Part shown: piece after piece, positions 22,067 through 27,999 of the stretch
How the letters are laid out: every line of letters starts with the position of its first letter
Position numbering within the stretch: position 1 is the first letter of the stretch
Assembly (NCBI GenBank): GCA_041158045.1
Contig: JBEBCD010000017.1
Coordinates: 1-27,999, forward strand
Length of the DNA stretch: 27,999 nucleotides
Source: CAXRBC01 sp041158045
GTDB lineage: Bacteria > Actinomycetota > Acidimicrobiia > Acidimicrobiales > Ilumatobacteraceae
Direction: 5' to 3'
The notes under the pieces: model-generated
What the model was told of the DNA's origin: nothing
Database searches by the model: none
The model's input: only the letters and a program-made list of their open reading frames with translations
Program-made: the position numbers and the translations under genes

Positions 22067-23296
22067 GTGCGGCTCGTCGTCGTCTGCCCGCACTTCGAGC
22101 CCGACATCGCGCCGACCGGCGCCGTCATGACGCGCATCGTGCACGAGCTCGCCCACCGCGGCCACGAGCTCCACGTCGTCACGTCGTTGCCCTGGTACCG
22201 CGGGCACCGCGTCGAGCCGGGCTGGGGCGGGCGGCCGTGGCGCGTCGAGCGCACGCCGTGGGGGAGCGTCACGCGCATCCACCCGATGTCCGCGCGCTCG
22301 AAGGCCAACGTCGCTGGTCGCGCCCTCGGGTTCGTCGCATTCAGCGTCCTCGCCGCGGCCTGGTGCGCCCTGCGCCGCGTCGGCGGCCGGGTCGACGCCG
22401 TCGTCGCGATGTCGCCCCCGCTGACCCTCGGCCTCGCGGGCCGCGTCGGCGCGCTCGCGCGCCGCTGCCCGCTGGTGTTCAACGTCCAGGACGTCTTCCC
22501 CGACGCGGCGATCGCCACGGGCGCGGTGCGGTCGCGCGCGCTCGTCGCCGCGGCCCGCGTCCTCGAGCGCCTCACGTACCGCGCCTCGGACGCGGTCGTC
22601 GTCCTCTCCGACGACCTCGCGCGCAACGTCGGGGCCAAGGTCGCGGCGTCCCGCCGCGACCGCGTCCGCGTGATCCCCAACTTCGTCGACACCGCCGCGA
22701 TCGCGCCCGGCCCGCGCCGCACCGCGTACCGCGCCGCGCTCGGCATCGGCGACGAGCCCGTCGTCATGTACGCGGGCAACGTCGGCTTCTCGCAGAGCCT
22801 GGGCATGCTCGTCGAGGCGGCGCGGGCGCTCCCCGGCGTCGCCGTCGTCATCCACGGTGAGGGCGCCGCCCGCGACGAGTTGCGCGCCGCGGCGCGCGAC
22901 GTCCCCAACGTCCGCTTCGGCGACTACCAGCCCGCCGAGCGCCTGCCCGAGGTGCTCGCGACGGCGGACGTCCACGTCGTCACGCTGCGCCGCGGCCTCG
23001 GCCACGTGAGCGTGCCGTCCAAGACGTACTCCGTGCTCGCCGCGGGCCGGCCCGTGCTCGCCGCGGTCGATGCCGACACGGAGGTGCCGCGCATCCTCGC
23101 GGCGAGCGGGGCGGGCCGGTGCGTCGAGCCCGACGACGCCGCGGCGTTCGTCGCCGCGCTGCGCGAGATGCTCGCCGACGCCGACGCGCTCGCGCGCATG
23201 GGGCGCGACGCGCGCACCTGGGTCGAGGGCCACGCGTCGCCCGCCGCGGTCGCGGAGCACTACGAGCGCCTCATCGCCTCGCTCGCCTCCCGATAG
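22067..23296 (+). CDS. WcaI-like glycosyltransferase (GT4)
   Basis: 409 residues, GTG two bases after the previous stop. The N-terminus VCPHFEPDIAPTGAVMT with HELHVVTSLPWY, the middle PLVFNVQDVFPDAA and the donor domain YAGNVGFSQSLGMLVEAA followed by VPSKTYSVLAAGRPVLA are the pattern of the WcaI/capsular GT4 subgroup, in which the PSK motif replaces the simple EGFG loop. A hydrophobic stretch around residues 84-100 may give membrane association. In colanic acid the WcaI enzyme adds fucose; here the link to the GDP-fucose genes in the window is suggestive only. Confidence 0.9.
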   Translation: MRLVVVCPHFEPDIAPTGAVMTRIVHELAHRGHELHVVTSLPWYRGHRVEPGWGGRPWRVERTPWGSVTRIHPMSARSKANVAGRALGFVAFSVLAAAWCALRRVGGRVDAVVAMSPPLTLGLAGRVGALARRCPLVFNVQDVFPDAAIATGAVRSRALVAAARVLERLTYRASDAVVVLSDDLARNVGAKVAASRRDRVRVIPNFVDTAAIAPGPRRTAYRAALGIGDEPVVMYAGNVGFSQSLGMLVEAARALPGVAVVIHGEGAARDELRAAARDVPNVRFGDYQPAERLPEVLATADVHVVTLRRGLGHVSVPSKTYSVLAAGRPVLAAVDADTEVPRILAASGAGRCVEPDDAAAFVAALREMLADADALARMGRDARTWVEGHASPAAVAEHYERLIASLASR

Positions 23297-23308
23297 CCTT
23301 CGTCGCCC
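23294..23308 (+). promoter_or_regulatory. Candidate -10 element overlapping a TAG stop
   Basis: TAGCCT at 23294-23299 starts with the stop codon of the third glycosyltransferase and ends 9 nt before the GTG at 23309. The same hexamer precedes the SDR at 25003 and GMD at 27698. Confidence 0.4.
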
Positions 23309-23968
23309 GTGACCGACTCCGCCCGCAAGATCGCGCGCCTCGCGGCGCAGGGCCGCGGCCGCCGCGTCCGCGTCGGCCAGGGCCGCCTGTTCCCCACGGT
23401 GCTCCTGTCGGTCATCGTCGTCGGCATCGCGCTCATCGCGTACGCCCGCCAGTCGCAGCCCAACCCGACGGCCCTCGACACCGCCTCCACCGACTACGTG
23501 CTCGCCGTCGGCGTCTACGCGTGCGACGGCTTCGTCGACGGCCTGCCGACCGCGCCGCCCGACCTCGCCACGGTCGCGCCGGGCGCCACGATCGTCGCGC
23601 CGGGCGTCGTGCGCTGGACCCCGCAGGTCCTCGCCGGCGAGCGCCGGGCCAAGCTGCAGACGGTCCTCGACCTGCTCGGCATCGCGGTCGACGACGACTC
23701 GATCACGCTCCCGGCCTCGATGGGCGGCGCGTCCTACGTCGAGGGCGAGGACGACTGCGGCGGCGAGGAGGCCACCGTGCAGGTCACGTCCTGGGCGGAT
23801 GCCACCGTCGAGGTGACGTCCAAGGTCTCGATCGCCGACCTCGGCGACGTGCGCCTCACCGGCGACGGCATGGCGTTCACGATCGCCTTCGTGCCCCGCG
23901 ACACCGAGGCGCCGCTCCCGCCGGCCGCCGCCGATCTCGCCACCGCGCTGACCGACGCCCAGGGGTAG
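23309..23968 (+). CDS. Membrane-anchored extracytoplasmic protein of unknown function
   Basis: 219 residues. A very basic cytosolic start (residues 1-26) precedes one membrane helix (about 28-46); the rest is acidic and would lie outside. Two cysteines, Cys72 (YACDG) and Cys150 (DDCGG), could form a disulfide. No enzyme motif is seen. Its place between a glycosyltransferase and a sugar nucleotidyltransferase suggests a link to the cell-surface glycan, but I do not recognise the family. GTG at 23309 follows TAGCCT by 9 nt and the previous stop by 12 nt. Confidence 0.75.
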   Translation: MTDSARKIARLAAQGRGRRVRVGQGRLFPTVLLSVIVVGIALIAYARQSQPNPTALDTASTDYVLAVGVYACDGFVDGLPTAPPDLATVAPGATIVAPGVVRWTPQVLAGERRAKLQTVLDLLGIAVDDDSITLPASMGGASYVEGEDDCGGEEATVQVTSWADATVEVTSKVSIADLGDVRLTGDGMAFTIAFVPRDTEAPLPPAAADLATALTDAQG

Positions 23969-23973
23969 TCGGC

Positions 23974-24987
23974 GTGCACGCCGTCGTGCTCGTCGGCGGG
24001 TTCGGCACGCGGCTGCGGCCGCTCACGCGCGCGACGCCCAAGCCATTGCTCCCGATGGGCAACGTCCCGATGCTGGAGCGCCTCATGGCGTGGCTCGCGC
24101 GCGGCGGCGTCACCGACGCCGTGCTCTCGCTCGGCTTCCGCCCCGAGCCGTTCCTCGCCGCCTTCCCCGACCACCGCTGCGCCGGCGTGCGGCTCTCCTA
24201 CGCGGTCGAGGACCGGCCGCTCGACACGGCGGGCGCCATCGGCTTCGCCGCGCGCGAGGCGGGCATCGAGCGGTGCGGCGAGACGTTCCTCGTCGCCAAT
24301 GGCGACATCCTCACCGATCTCGACGTCGCCGGCCTCGTGGCCCGCCACCGTGCGCTCGGCGGCGAGGGCACCATCCACCTCACGCACGTCGACGACCCGT
24401 CGCAGTACGGCGTCGTCGAGTGCGACGCGGCGTGGCGCGTCCTGCGCTTCCACGAGAAGCCGGCGCCGGGCACCGCGCCCGCGTCGCACTGGGTCAACGG
24501 CGGCACGTACGTCTTCGAGCCCGCCGCCCTCGCGCGCATGCCCGGCACCGAGCCGCTGTCCATCGAGCGCGCGACCTTCCCCGCGATGGTCGCCGACGGC
24601 GCCCTGCGCGCGCACGCCACGCACGACCGTTGGGCCGACGTGGGCCGCCCCGAGACGTACATCCGGGCCAACCTCGACCTGCTCGGCCGCGACGTGCGCC
24701 CGCCGTGCGTCGCGGTCGCGCCGGGTGCGCGCGTGGCCGCCGACGCCGTGCTCGACCGGGCGGTCGTGGGCGACGGGTGCGAGGTCGCGGCGGGTGCCGT
24801 CGTGCGCGAGAGCGTCCTGCTCCCGGGCGCGCGGGTCGGTGCGCATGCGGTGGTCGAGCGCAGCGCGGTGATGGGCGAGATCGGGGCGCACGCCCGGGTG
24901 GAGGGCTGCGTCGTCGGCGCCGGCCACGCGGTCGCCTCGGGTGCGTCGCTGCGCGGCGCCAAGGTCCCCTCGGAGGACGCCACCTAG
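23974..24987 (+). CDS. Sugar-1-phosphate nucleotidyltransferase, mannose-1-phosphate guanylyltransferase-like
   Basis: 337 residues. The N-terminal pyrophosphorylase domain begins almost at once with VVLVGGFGTRLRPLT and PKPLLPMGN (nucleotide and metal binding), then VANGDILTDLD (Asp ligands), QYGVVE, FHEKP and WVNGGTYVF. From about residue 245 a left-handed beta-helix of hexapeptide-like repeats follows (AVAPGARVAADAVLDRAVVGDG and onwards). The arrangement resembles eukaryotic-type GMPPB and bacterial ManC-like/RmlA-like two-domain enzymes. GDP-mannose is the product I favour because GMD and a fucose-synthase-like enzyme are close by; glucose-1-phosphate thymidylyl- or uridylyltransfer is the alternative. 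GTG start is 5 nt after the upstream stop. Confidence 0.87.
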   Translation: MHAVVLVGGFGTRLRPLTRATPKPLLPMGNVPMLERLMAWLARGGVTDAVLSLGFRPEPFLAAFPDHRCAGVRLSYAVEDRPLDTAGAIGFAAREAGIERCGETFLVANGDILTDLDVAGLVARHRALGGEGTIHLTHVDDPSQYGVVECDAAWRVLRFHEKPAPGTAPASHWVNGGTYVFEPAALARMPGTEPLSIERATFPAMVADGALRAHATHDRWADVGRPETYIRANLDLLGRDVRPPCVAVAPGARVAADAVLDRAVVGDGCEVAAGAVVRESVLLPGARVGAHAVVERSAVMGEIGAHARVEGCVVGAGHAVASGASLRGAKVPSEDAT

Positions 24988-25002
24988 CCTGAGGCGCGCG
25001 CG
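24985..25002 (+). promoter_or_regulatory. Candidate -10 element overlapping a TAG stop
   Basis: TAGCCT at 24985-24990 begins with the stop of the nucleotidyltransferase; the ATG of the SDR follows after 12 nt. Confidence 0.35.
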
Positions 25003-25941
25003 ATGAGCGGCCGCGGCGACGTCTGTGTGTGCGGGGGAGCGGGCTTCGTCGGCTCCCACCTCGTCGACCGCCTCGTCGCCGACGGCCGCACCGTCGACGT
25101 CGTCGACGACCTCTCGACGGGCTCGTTGGCCAACCTGGCGGGGGCACGGCGCACGCCCGAGCGGCTGCGCATCCAGCACCTCGATGCGGGCGCACCCGAG
25201 TTCGCGGAGTTCCTCGCGCTGCGCGCGCCGCGCGTCGTCTACCACCTCGCGCTGCTCACCCCAGCCGCCGCGCGCACGGCGGAGATGCTCCGCGCCGCGA
25301 CGCTCCTGCTCGGCACGCTCGAGGCCGCGCGCCAGGTCGGCGTGGGCAAGGTCGTGGTGGCGCTCCCCGCGACGCTCTGGTACGGCGAGGTCCCGGCGCG
25401 GCACCTCCCGGTGAAGGAGGGCCACCGCACCGATCCGATGGGCGTCGGCCACGTCGTGGCGCGCACGATCGTCGAGCTGCTCGGGGTCTACCGCGAGCGC
25501 CACGCGGTGGAGTTCACCGCCGCGGTGCTCGGCAACGTCTACGGCCCGCGCCAGCGGCCCGAGGACGGCGTCGTCGCGGCCTTCGCCGCCGCGGTCGCCG
25601 ATCGCCGCGACCCCGAGATCCACGGCACGGGCCGCCAGACCCGCGACTTCGTCTGGATCGACGACGCGGTCGACGCGCTCGCGGCGTGCGCGGAGCGCGG
25701 CGGCGGGCTCGCGATCAACGTCGGCACCGGCGTCCAGACGTCGATCGCCGACCTCTGGGCGCTGTTCGCGCCGTCCACCACGCGCCGTCCGCGGCCCGCG
25801 CCCGCGCGCCCCGGCGACGTGCAGCGGCTCGCGCTCAGCCCGACGCGCGCACGCATCCAGCTCGGATGGTCGTCCTGGACGCCGCTCGCCGAGGGCGTCC
25901 GGATGCTCACCGAAAGAGATCCCCGCTCGCCGGGCGGATGA
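25003..25941 (+). CDS. Extended SDR (NAD-dependent epimerase/dehydratase fold) lacking the catalytic Tyr and Lys
   Basis: 312 residues. Cofactor motif GGAGFVGSHL (11-20), then DDLSTGSLANL, GNVYGPRQRPEDG and FVWIDDAVDAL, all as in UDP-glucose 4-epimerase-type enzymes. In the active-site helix the expected PYGVSK block reads PMGVGH: Met146 replaces Tyr and His150 replaces Lys, and the Ser/Thr strand reads LPATLWYG. Classical SDR chemistry is therefore unlikely; a scaffold, sensor or altered enzyme is possible. It follows the nucleotidyltransferase by 15 nt and probably belongs with the glycan genes. Its last 35 bp overlap the 3' end of the convergent cofE gene. Confidence 0.88.
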   Translation: MSGRGDVCVCGGAGFVGSHLVDRLVADGRTVDVVDDLSTGSLANLAGARRTPERLRIQHLDAGAPEFAEFLALRAPRVVYHLALLTPAAARTAEMLRAATLLLGTLEAARQVGVGKVVVALPATLWYGEVPARHLPVKEGHRTDPMGVGHVVARTIVELLGVYRERHAVEFTAAVLGNVYGPRQRPEDGVVAAFAAAVADRRDPEIHGTGRQTRDFVWIDDAVDALAACAERGGGLAINVGTGVQTSIADLWALFAPSTTRRPRPAPARPGDVQRLALSPTRARIQLGWSSWTPLAEGVRMLTERDPRSPGG

Positions 25942-26620
25942 GCTCGGCCACCGCCGACTCGCGCAGCCACGCCACGTCGACGCCGCGCACGACGGCGACG
26001 GGGCGCCCGCCGGCCTTGCCCATCACGAGCTCGGCCGCCGACGCGATCTCGTCCGCCACCGCCACCTCGGTCACCTGCATGATGCGCCCCCGCGCGTCGG
26101 GCGTGCCCCGCAGGTCCACCACGCCGGCGATCCCCGCCACGCCGATCGCGACGTCGGTGAGCCCGTTGCGCCACGGCCGCCCGAACGTGTCGCTCACGAC
26201 GACCCCCACGGTCGCGCCCAGGCGCGTCCGCACCGCGTCGCGCACGCGCCGCGCCGATCGGTCGGCGTCCACGGGCAGGAGCGCCGCCCAGCCCGCCTCC
26301 ACGTTGGAGAGGTCCACGCCGCTGTTGGCGCAGACGAAGCCGTGGCTCGTCTCCGTGATGACGAGATCCCCGCGACGGCGCAGCACCCGCACCGCCTCGC
26401 GCTCGACGATCGCCTTGTGGCTCGTCGGGTCGTCGGGGTCGACGCGCTCGAGACGACCCTCGGCCTTCGACACGACCTTCTGCGTCACGACGAGCACGTC
26501 GCCGTCGCGCAGCGGCCCGTTGGGCGCCTCGCGGCAGGCGTCCGCGACGATCTCGCCGAGCTGATCGCCGGGCCGGATCTCGCCGATCCCCTCGACGGCC
26601 CAGATCTCGAGGCGGCTCAC
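25907..26620 (-). CDS. cofE: Coenzyme F420:L-glutamate ligase, single-domain CofE
   Basis: 237 residues. CofE pattern: VEGIGEIRPGDQLGEIV at the start, DGDVLVVTQKVVSKAEGR, HGFVCANSGVDLSNV and VVVSDTFGRPWRNGLTDVAIG. It adds glutamates to F420-0 using GTP. In mycobacteria and many actinobacteria this domain is fused to an FMN-binding nitroreductase-like domain (FbiB) that reduces dehydro-F420-0; here the protein ends after the ligase domain. The reductase must therefore be encoded elsewhere, or the pathway starts from phospholactate. GTG start overlaps the cofD stop (GTGA). The 3' end overlaps the convergent SDR. Confidence 0.94.
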   Translation of the reverse strand: MSRLEIWAVEGIGEIRPGDQLGEIVADACREAPNGPLRDGDVLVVTQKVVSKAEGRLERVDPDDPTSHKAIVEREAVRVLRRRGDLVITETSHGFVCANSGVDLSNVEAGWAALLPVDADRSARRVRDAVRTRLGATVGVVVSDTFGRPWRNGLTDVAIGVAGIAGVVDLRGTPDARGRIMQVTEVAVADEIASAAELVMGKAGGRPVAVVRGVDVAWLRESAVAELIRPASGDLFR

Positions 26621-27651
26621 GCGGCCACCCCCGCGGCCTCGAGCGTCGCGCGCGCGAGCGCGGCGGCGCGCTCGGCGTCCGACATCACGGTCCCGGTCAC
26701 CACGCACCTCATCCCCTCGGCCCGCACCGCGTCCGCGAGCGCGGCGTCGGCGTCGTCCACCACCAGCGTGCCGCAGACGGGCGCGTACAGCCGGGCCACG
26801 CCCACCACGCTCGCCTCGTGGCCGAGCTCCGCGAGCATCCGGTCGGCGGGTCCCTTCAGGGCGCGCCCGCCGACGATGGGCGACACGGCGACCACGCGAT
26901 CGCGCACCGCGGCGAGCGCGGCGTCCACGCCCCGCAGCGCGCGGATCGGGCCGATCGACACGACCGGGTTGGACGGTGCGATCACCACGGCGTCGGCGGT
27001 CGCGAGGCGCGCGAGCCACCCCGCGCTCGCGGCGTCGACCCCCGCGTACTCGACGCGCCGCACCGCGACGCCGTGGCGCATCCGGACGAAGTAGTCCTGG
27101 AAGCCGATGACGTCGCCCGCCCGTCCCGCGGCGCAGTCCTCGGCGAGCTCCACCCGCGTCGCGACGGGCTCGTCGCACATCGGGACGATCGTCTCGCCGA
27201 GGCCCCACGCGCGCGCGATCTCGCCGGCGATCCGCGTCGGGGTCGCGCCCTCGGCGAGCCGCGCGGTGCGGTACATGTGCGTGGCGAGGTCGGCGTCCCC
27301 GAGGCCGAACCAGTCGTCCCCCGCCGACGACCCGGCGGGTCGCACGGCGCCGTACCGCGCGATCGCCCCCATCGCGCGCCAGGTCTCGCCCGCGAGTCCC
27401 CAGCCCCGCTCGGGGTCGATCGCCCCGGCGACGGTGTAGGTGACGGTGTCGAGGTCGGGCGAGATGCGCAGCCCGTGCATCGTCGCGTCGTCGCCCGTGT
27501 TGACGACGGCGACGATGCGCTCGGGCGCGACCACGCGCCGCAGCCCGCGCAGGTACCGTGCGGCGCCCACGCCACCGGCCAGCACGACGATGCCGCCCGC
27601 GCCGCCCGCGCCGCCGCCTGCCGCGCGCTCGTCCCCACCCCGCGCCACCAC
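26617..27651 (-). CDS. cofD: CofD/FbiA, 2-phospho-L-lactate (or PEP) transferase of F420 biosynthesis
   Basis: 344 residues. Family motifs: VVLAGGVGAARYLRGL, VNTGDD with MHGLRISPDLDTVTY, FQDYFVRMRHG, and IAPSNPVVSIGPI. The enzyme joins a phospholactyl or phosphoenolpyruvyl group, activated as a nucleotide diphosphate, to the deazaflavin Fo, giving F420-0 or its dehydro form. The GTG at 27651 is chosen because TACGCT (27664-27659) lies 7 nt upstream; it opens a short Gly/Ala-rich leader before the fold. A longer frame from an ATG at 27699 would run over that promoter and the GMD start and is less likely. CofG/CofH (FbiC) is not in the window. Confidence 0.94.
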   Translation of the reverse strand: MVARGGDERAAGGGAGGAGGIVVLAGGVGAARYLRGLRRVVAPERIVAVVNTGDDATMHGLRISPDLDTVTYTVAGAIDPERGWGLAGETWRAMGAIARYGAVRPAGSSAGDDWFGLGDADLATHMYRTARLAEGATPTRIAGEIARAWGLGETIVPMCDEPVATRVELAEDCAAGRAGDVIGFQDYFVRMRHGVAVRRVEYAGVDAASAGWLARLATADAVVIAPSNPVVSIGPIRALRGVDAALAAVRDRVVAVSPIVGGRALKGPADRMLAELGHEASVVGVARLYAPVCGTLVVDDADAALADAVRAEGMRCVVTGTVMSDAERAAALARATLEAAGVAA

Positions 27652-27697
27652 GCCCGAGAGCGTACGACTGGGCCTTCGCCTAGCCTGAGCGACCGTC
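27652..27697. promoter_or_regulatory. Divergent promoters, cofD and gmd
   Basis: Minus strand TACGCT at 27664-27659, 7 nt from GTG 27651. Plus strand TAGCCT at 27681-27686, 11 nt from ATG 27698. Only 46 bp separate the two starts, so the promoters nearly abut. Confidence 0.45.
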
Positions 27698-27999
27698 ATG
27701 CCACGCGCGCTCGTCACCGGGATCACGGGTCAGGACGGCCGCCACCTCGCCGAGCTCCTCCACGCGAAGGGCTACGAGGTCTTCGGGCTCGTGAAGGGCC
27801 AGAACAACCCGAAGGCGGAGTCCCTGCGCGAGGAGTTCCCGTTCGTCGAGATCGTGCCCGGCGACCTCGCCGACTTCTCGAGCCTCGTCTCGGCGCTCGA
27901 GCGCAGCCGCCCCGACGAGGTGTACAACCTGGGCGGCGTCTCCTTCGTCGCCATGTCGTTCAACCAGGCGGAGCTCACGGCCAACATCACGGGTCTCGG
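27698..27999 (+). CDS. gmd: GDP-mannose 4,6-dehydratase (N-terminal part, runs off the window)
   Basis: 100 visible residues. They show ALVTGITGQDGRHLAELL, the GMD version of the SDR cofactor motif (GITGQDG), followed by GYEVFGLVKG, a strand ending GDLAD, and RPDEVYNLGGVSFVAMSF, matching the NLAAQSHV-type block of the family with Gly-Gly-Val in place of the usual Ala-Ala-Gln. The enzyme converts GDP-mannose to GDP-4-keto-6-deoxymannose, the substrate of the fucose-synthase-like enzyme at 18850-19851. The active-site Thr/Tyr/Lys lie beyond the edge. ATG start, 11 nt after TAGCCT. Confidence 0.9.
   Translation, partial: MPRALVTGITGQDGRHLAELLHAKGYEVFGLVKGQNNPKAESLREEFPFVEIVPGDLADFSSLVSALERSRPDEVYNLGGVSFVAMSFNQAELTANITGL

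Noticed and set aside
27652..27726. Longer cofD start at the ATG at 27699 or further upstream.
   Set aside because: It would overlap the gmd start and the likely cofD -10 element, and the added residues do not resemble the CofD N-terminus.
1..27999. Mobile element, prophage, CRISPR array or restriction/defence island.
   Set aside because: No transposase, integrase, phage structural gene, direct repeat array, nuclease or methylase pattern was found; the excisionase-like HTH at 10245 belongs to a B12-binding regulator.

Overview
The window comes from a very GC-rich, actinobacterium-type chromosome. The lineage evidence is coenzyme F420 genes (cofD, cofE), an imuA'-imuB-dnaE2 mutasome behind actinobacterial LexA boxes, a DUF3039 protein, a TIGR03767-type phosphoesterase, frequent GTG starts and apparently leaderless promoters. 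Class Acidimicrobiia (or a nearby deep-branching actinobacterial class) is my best guess, but it is inference. I saw no insertion sequence, phage, CRISPR array, tRNA or rRNA. Coding density is very high: no gene-free stretch exceeds about 120 bases.

Layout. (1) 1-2647: a truncated HD-domain protein resembling PhnZ/TmpB, coupled to a SIMPL-domain lipoprotein (both minus); a lone small membrane protein (plus) ending at a strong hairpin; a Gfo/Idh/MocA oxidoreductase (minus). (2) 2704-8490, all plus and tightly packed: a PglK-like ABC flippase/exporter, a TmpA/gamma-butyrobetaine-hydroxylase-like Fe(II)/2-oxoglutarate oxygenase, a metallophosphoesterase and a D-lactate-dehydrogenase-like flavoprotein. 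(3) 8521-10180: an acyl-CoA dehydrogenase (minus) divergent from a NifU-N-like small protein. (4) 10245-16811: a CarH-like B12-binding regulator with an excisionase-type HTH, then an SOS mutagenesis module imuA'-imuB-NUDIX-dnaE2 with two LexA boxes of identical geometry. (5) 16849-18853: a LysE-family exporter, DUF3039, an FmdB-type zinc ribbon and a rhomboid protease. (6) 18850-25941: sugar-nucleotide and glycan genes, namely a GDP-L-fucose-synthase-like epimerase, three GT4-type glycosyltransferases, an anchored extracytoplasmic protein, a nucleotidyltransferase and an SDR lacking the catalytic Tyr and Lys. (7) 25907-27651: cofD-cofE for F420 (minus). (8) 27698 to the edge: GDP-mannose 4,6-dehydratase, which feeds the fucose-synthase-like enzyme.

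Two themes cut across the regions. A TANNNT hexamer lies 6-9 nt before the start codon of most operon-leading genes, suggesting a largely leaderless transcriptome; in three cases the upstream gene's TAG stop is the first part of that hexamer. Start and stop codons also overlap as GTGA or ATGA at many gene junctions. The most interesting candidates are the light/B12-sensor-like regulator beside a compact SOS mutasome whose ImuB lacks its N-terminal part, the TmpA-like and TmpB-like pair split across the left end, and a putative 12-residue leaderless leader ORF whose stop overlaps the acyl-CoA dehydrogenase start.
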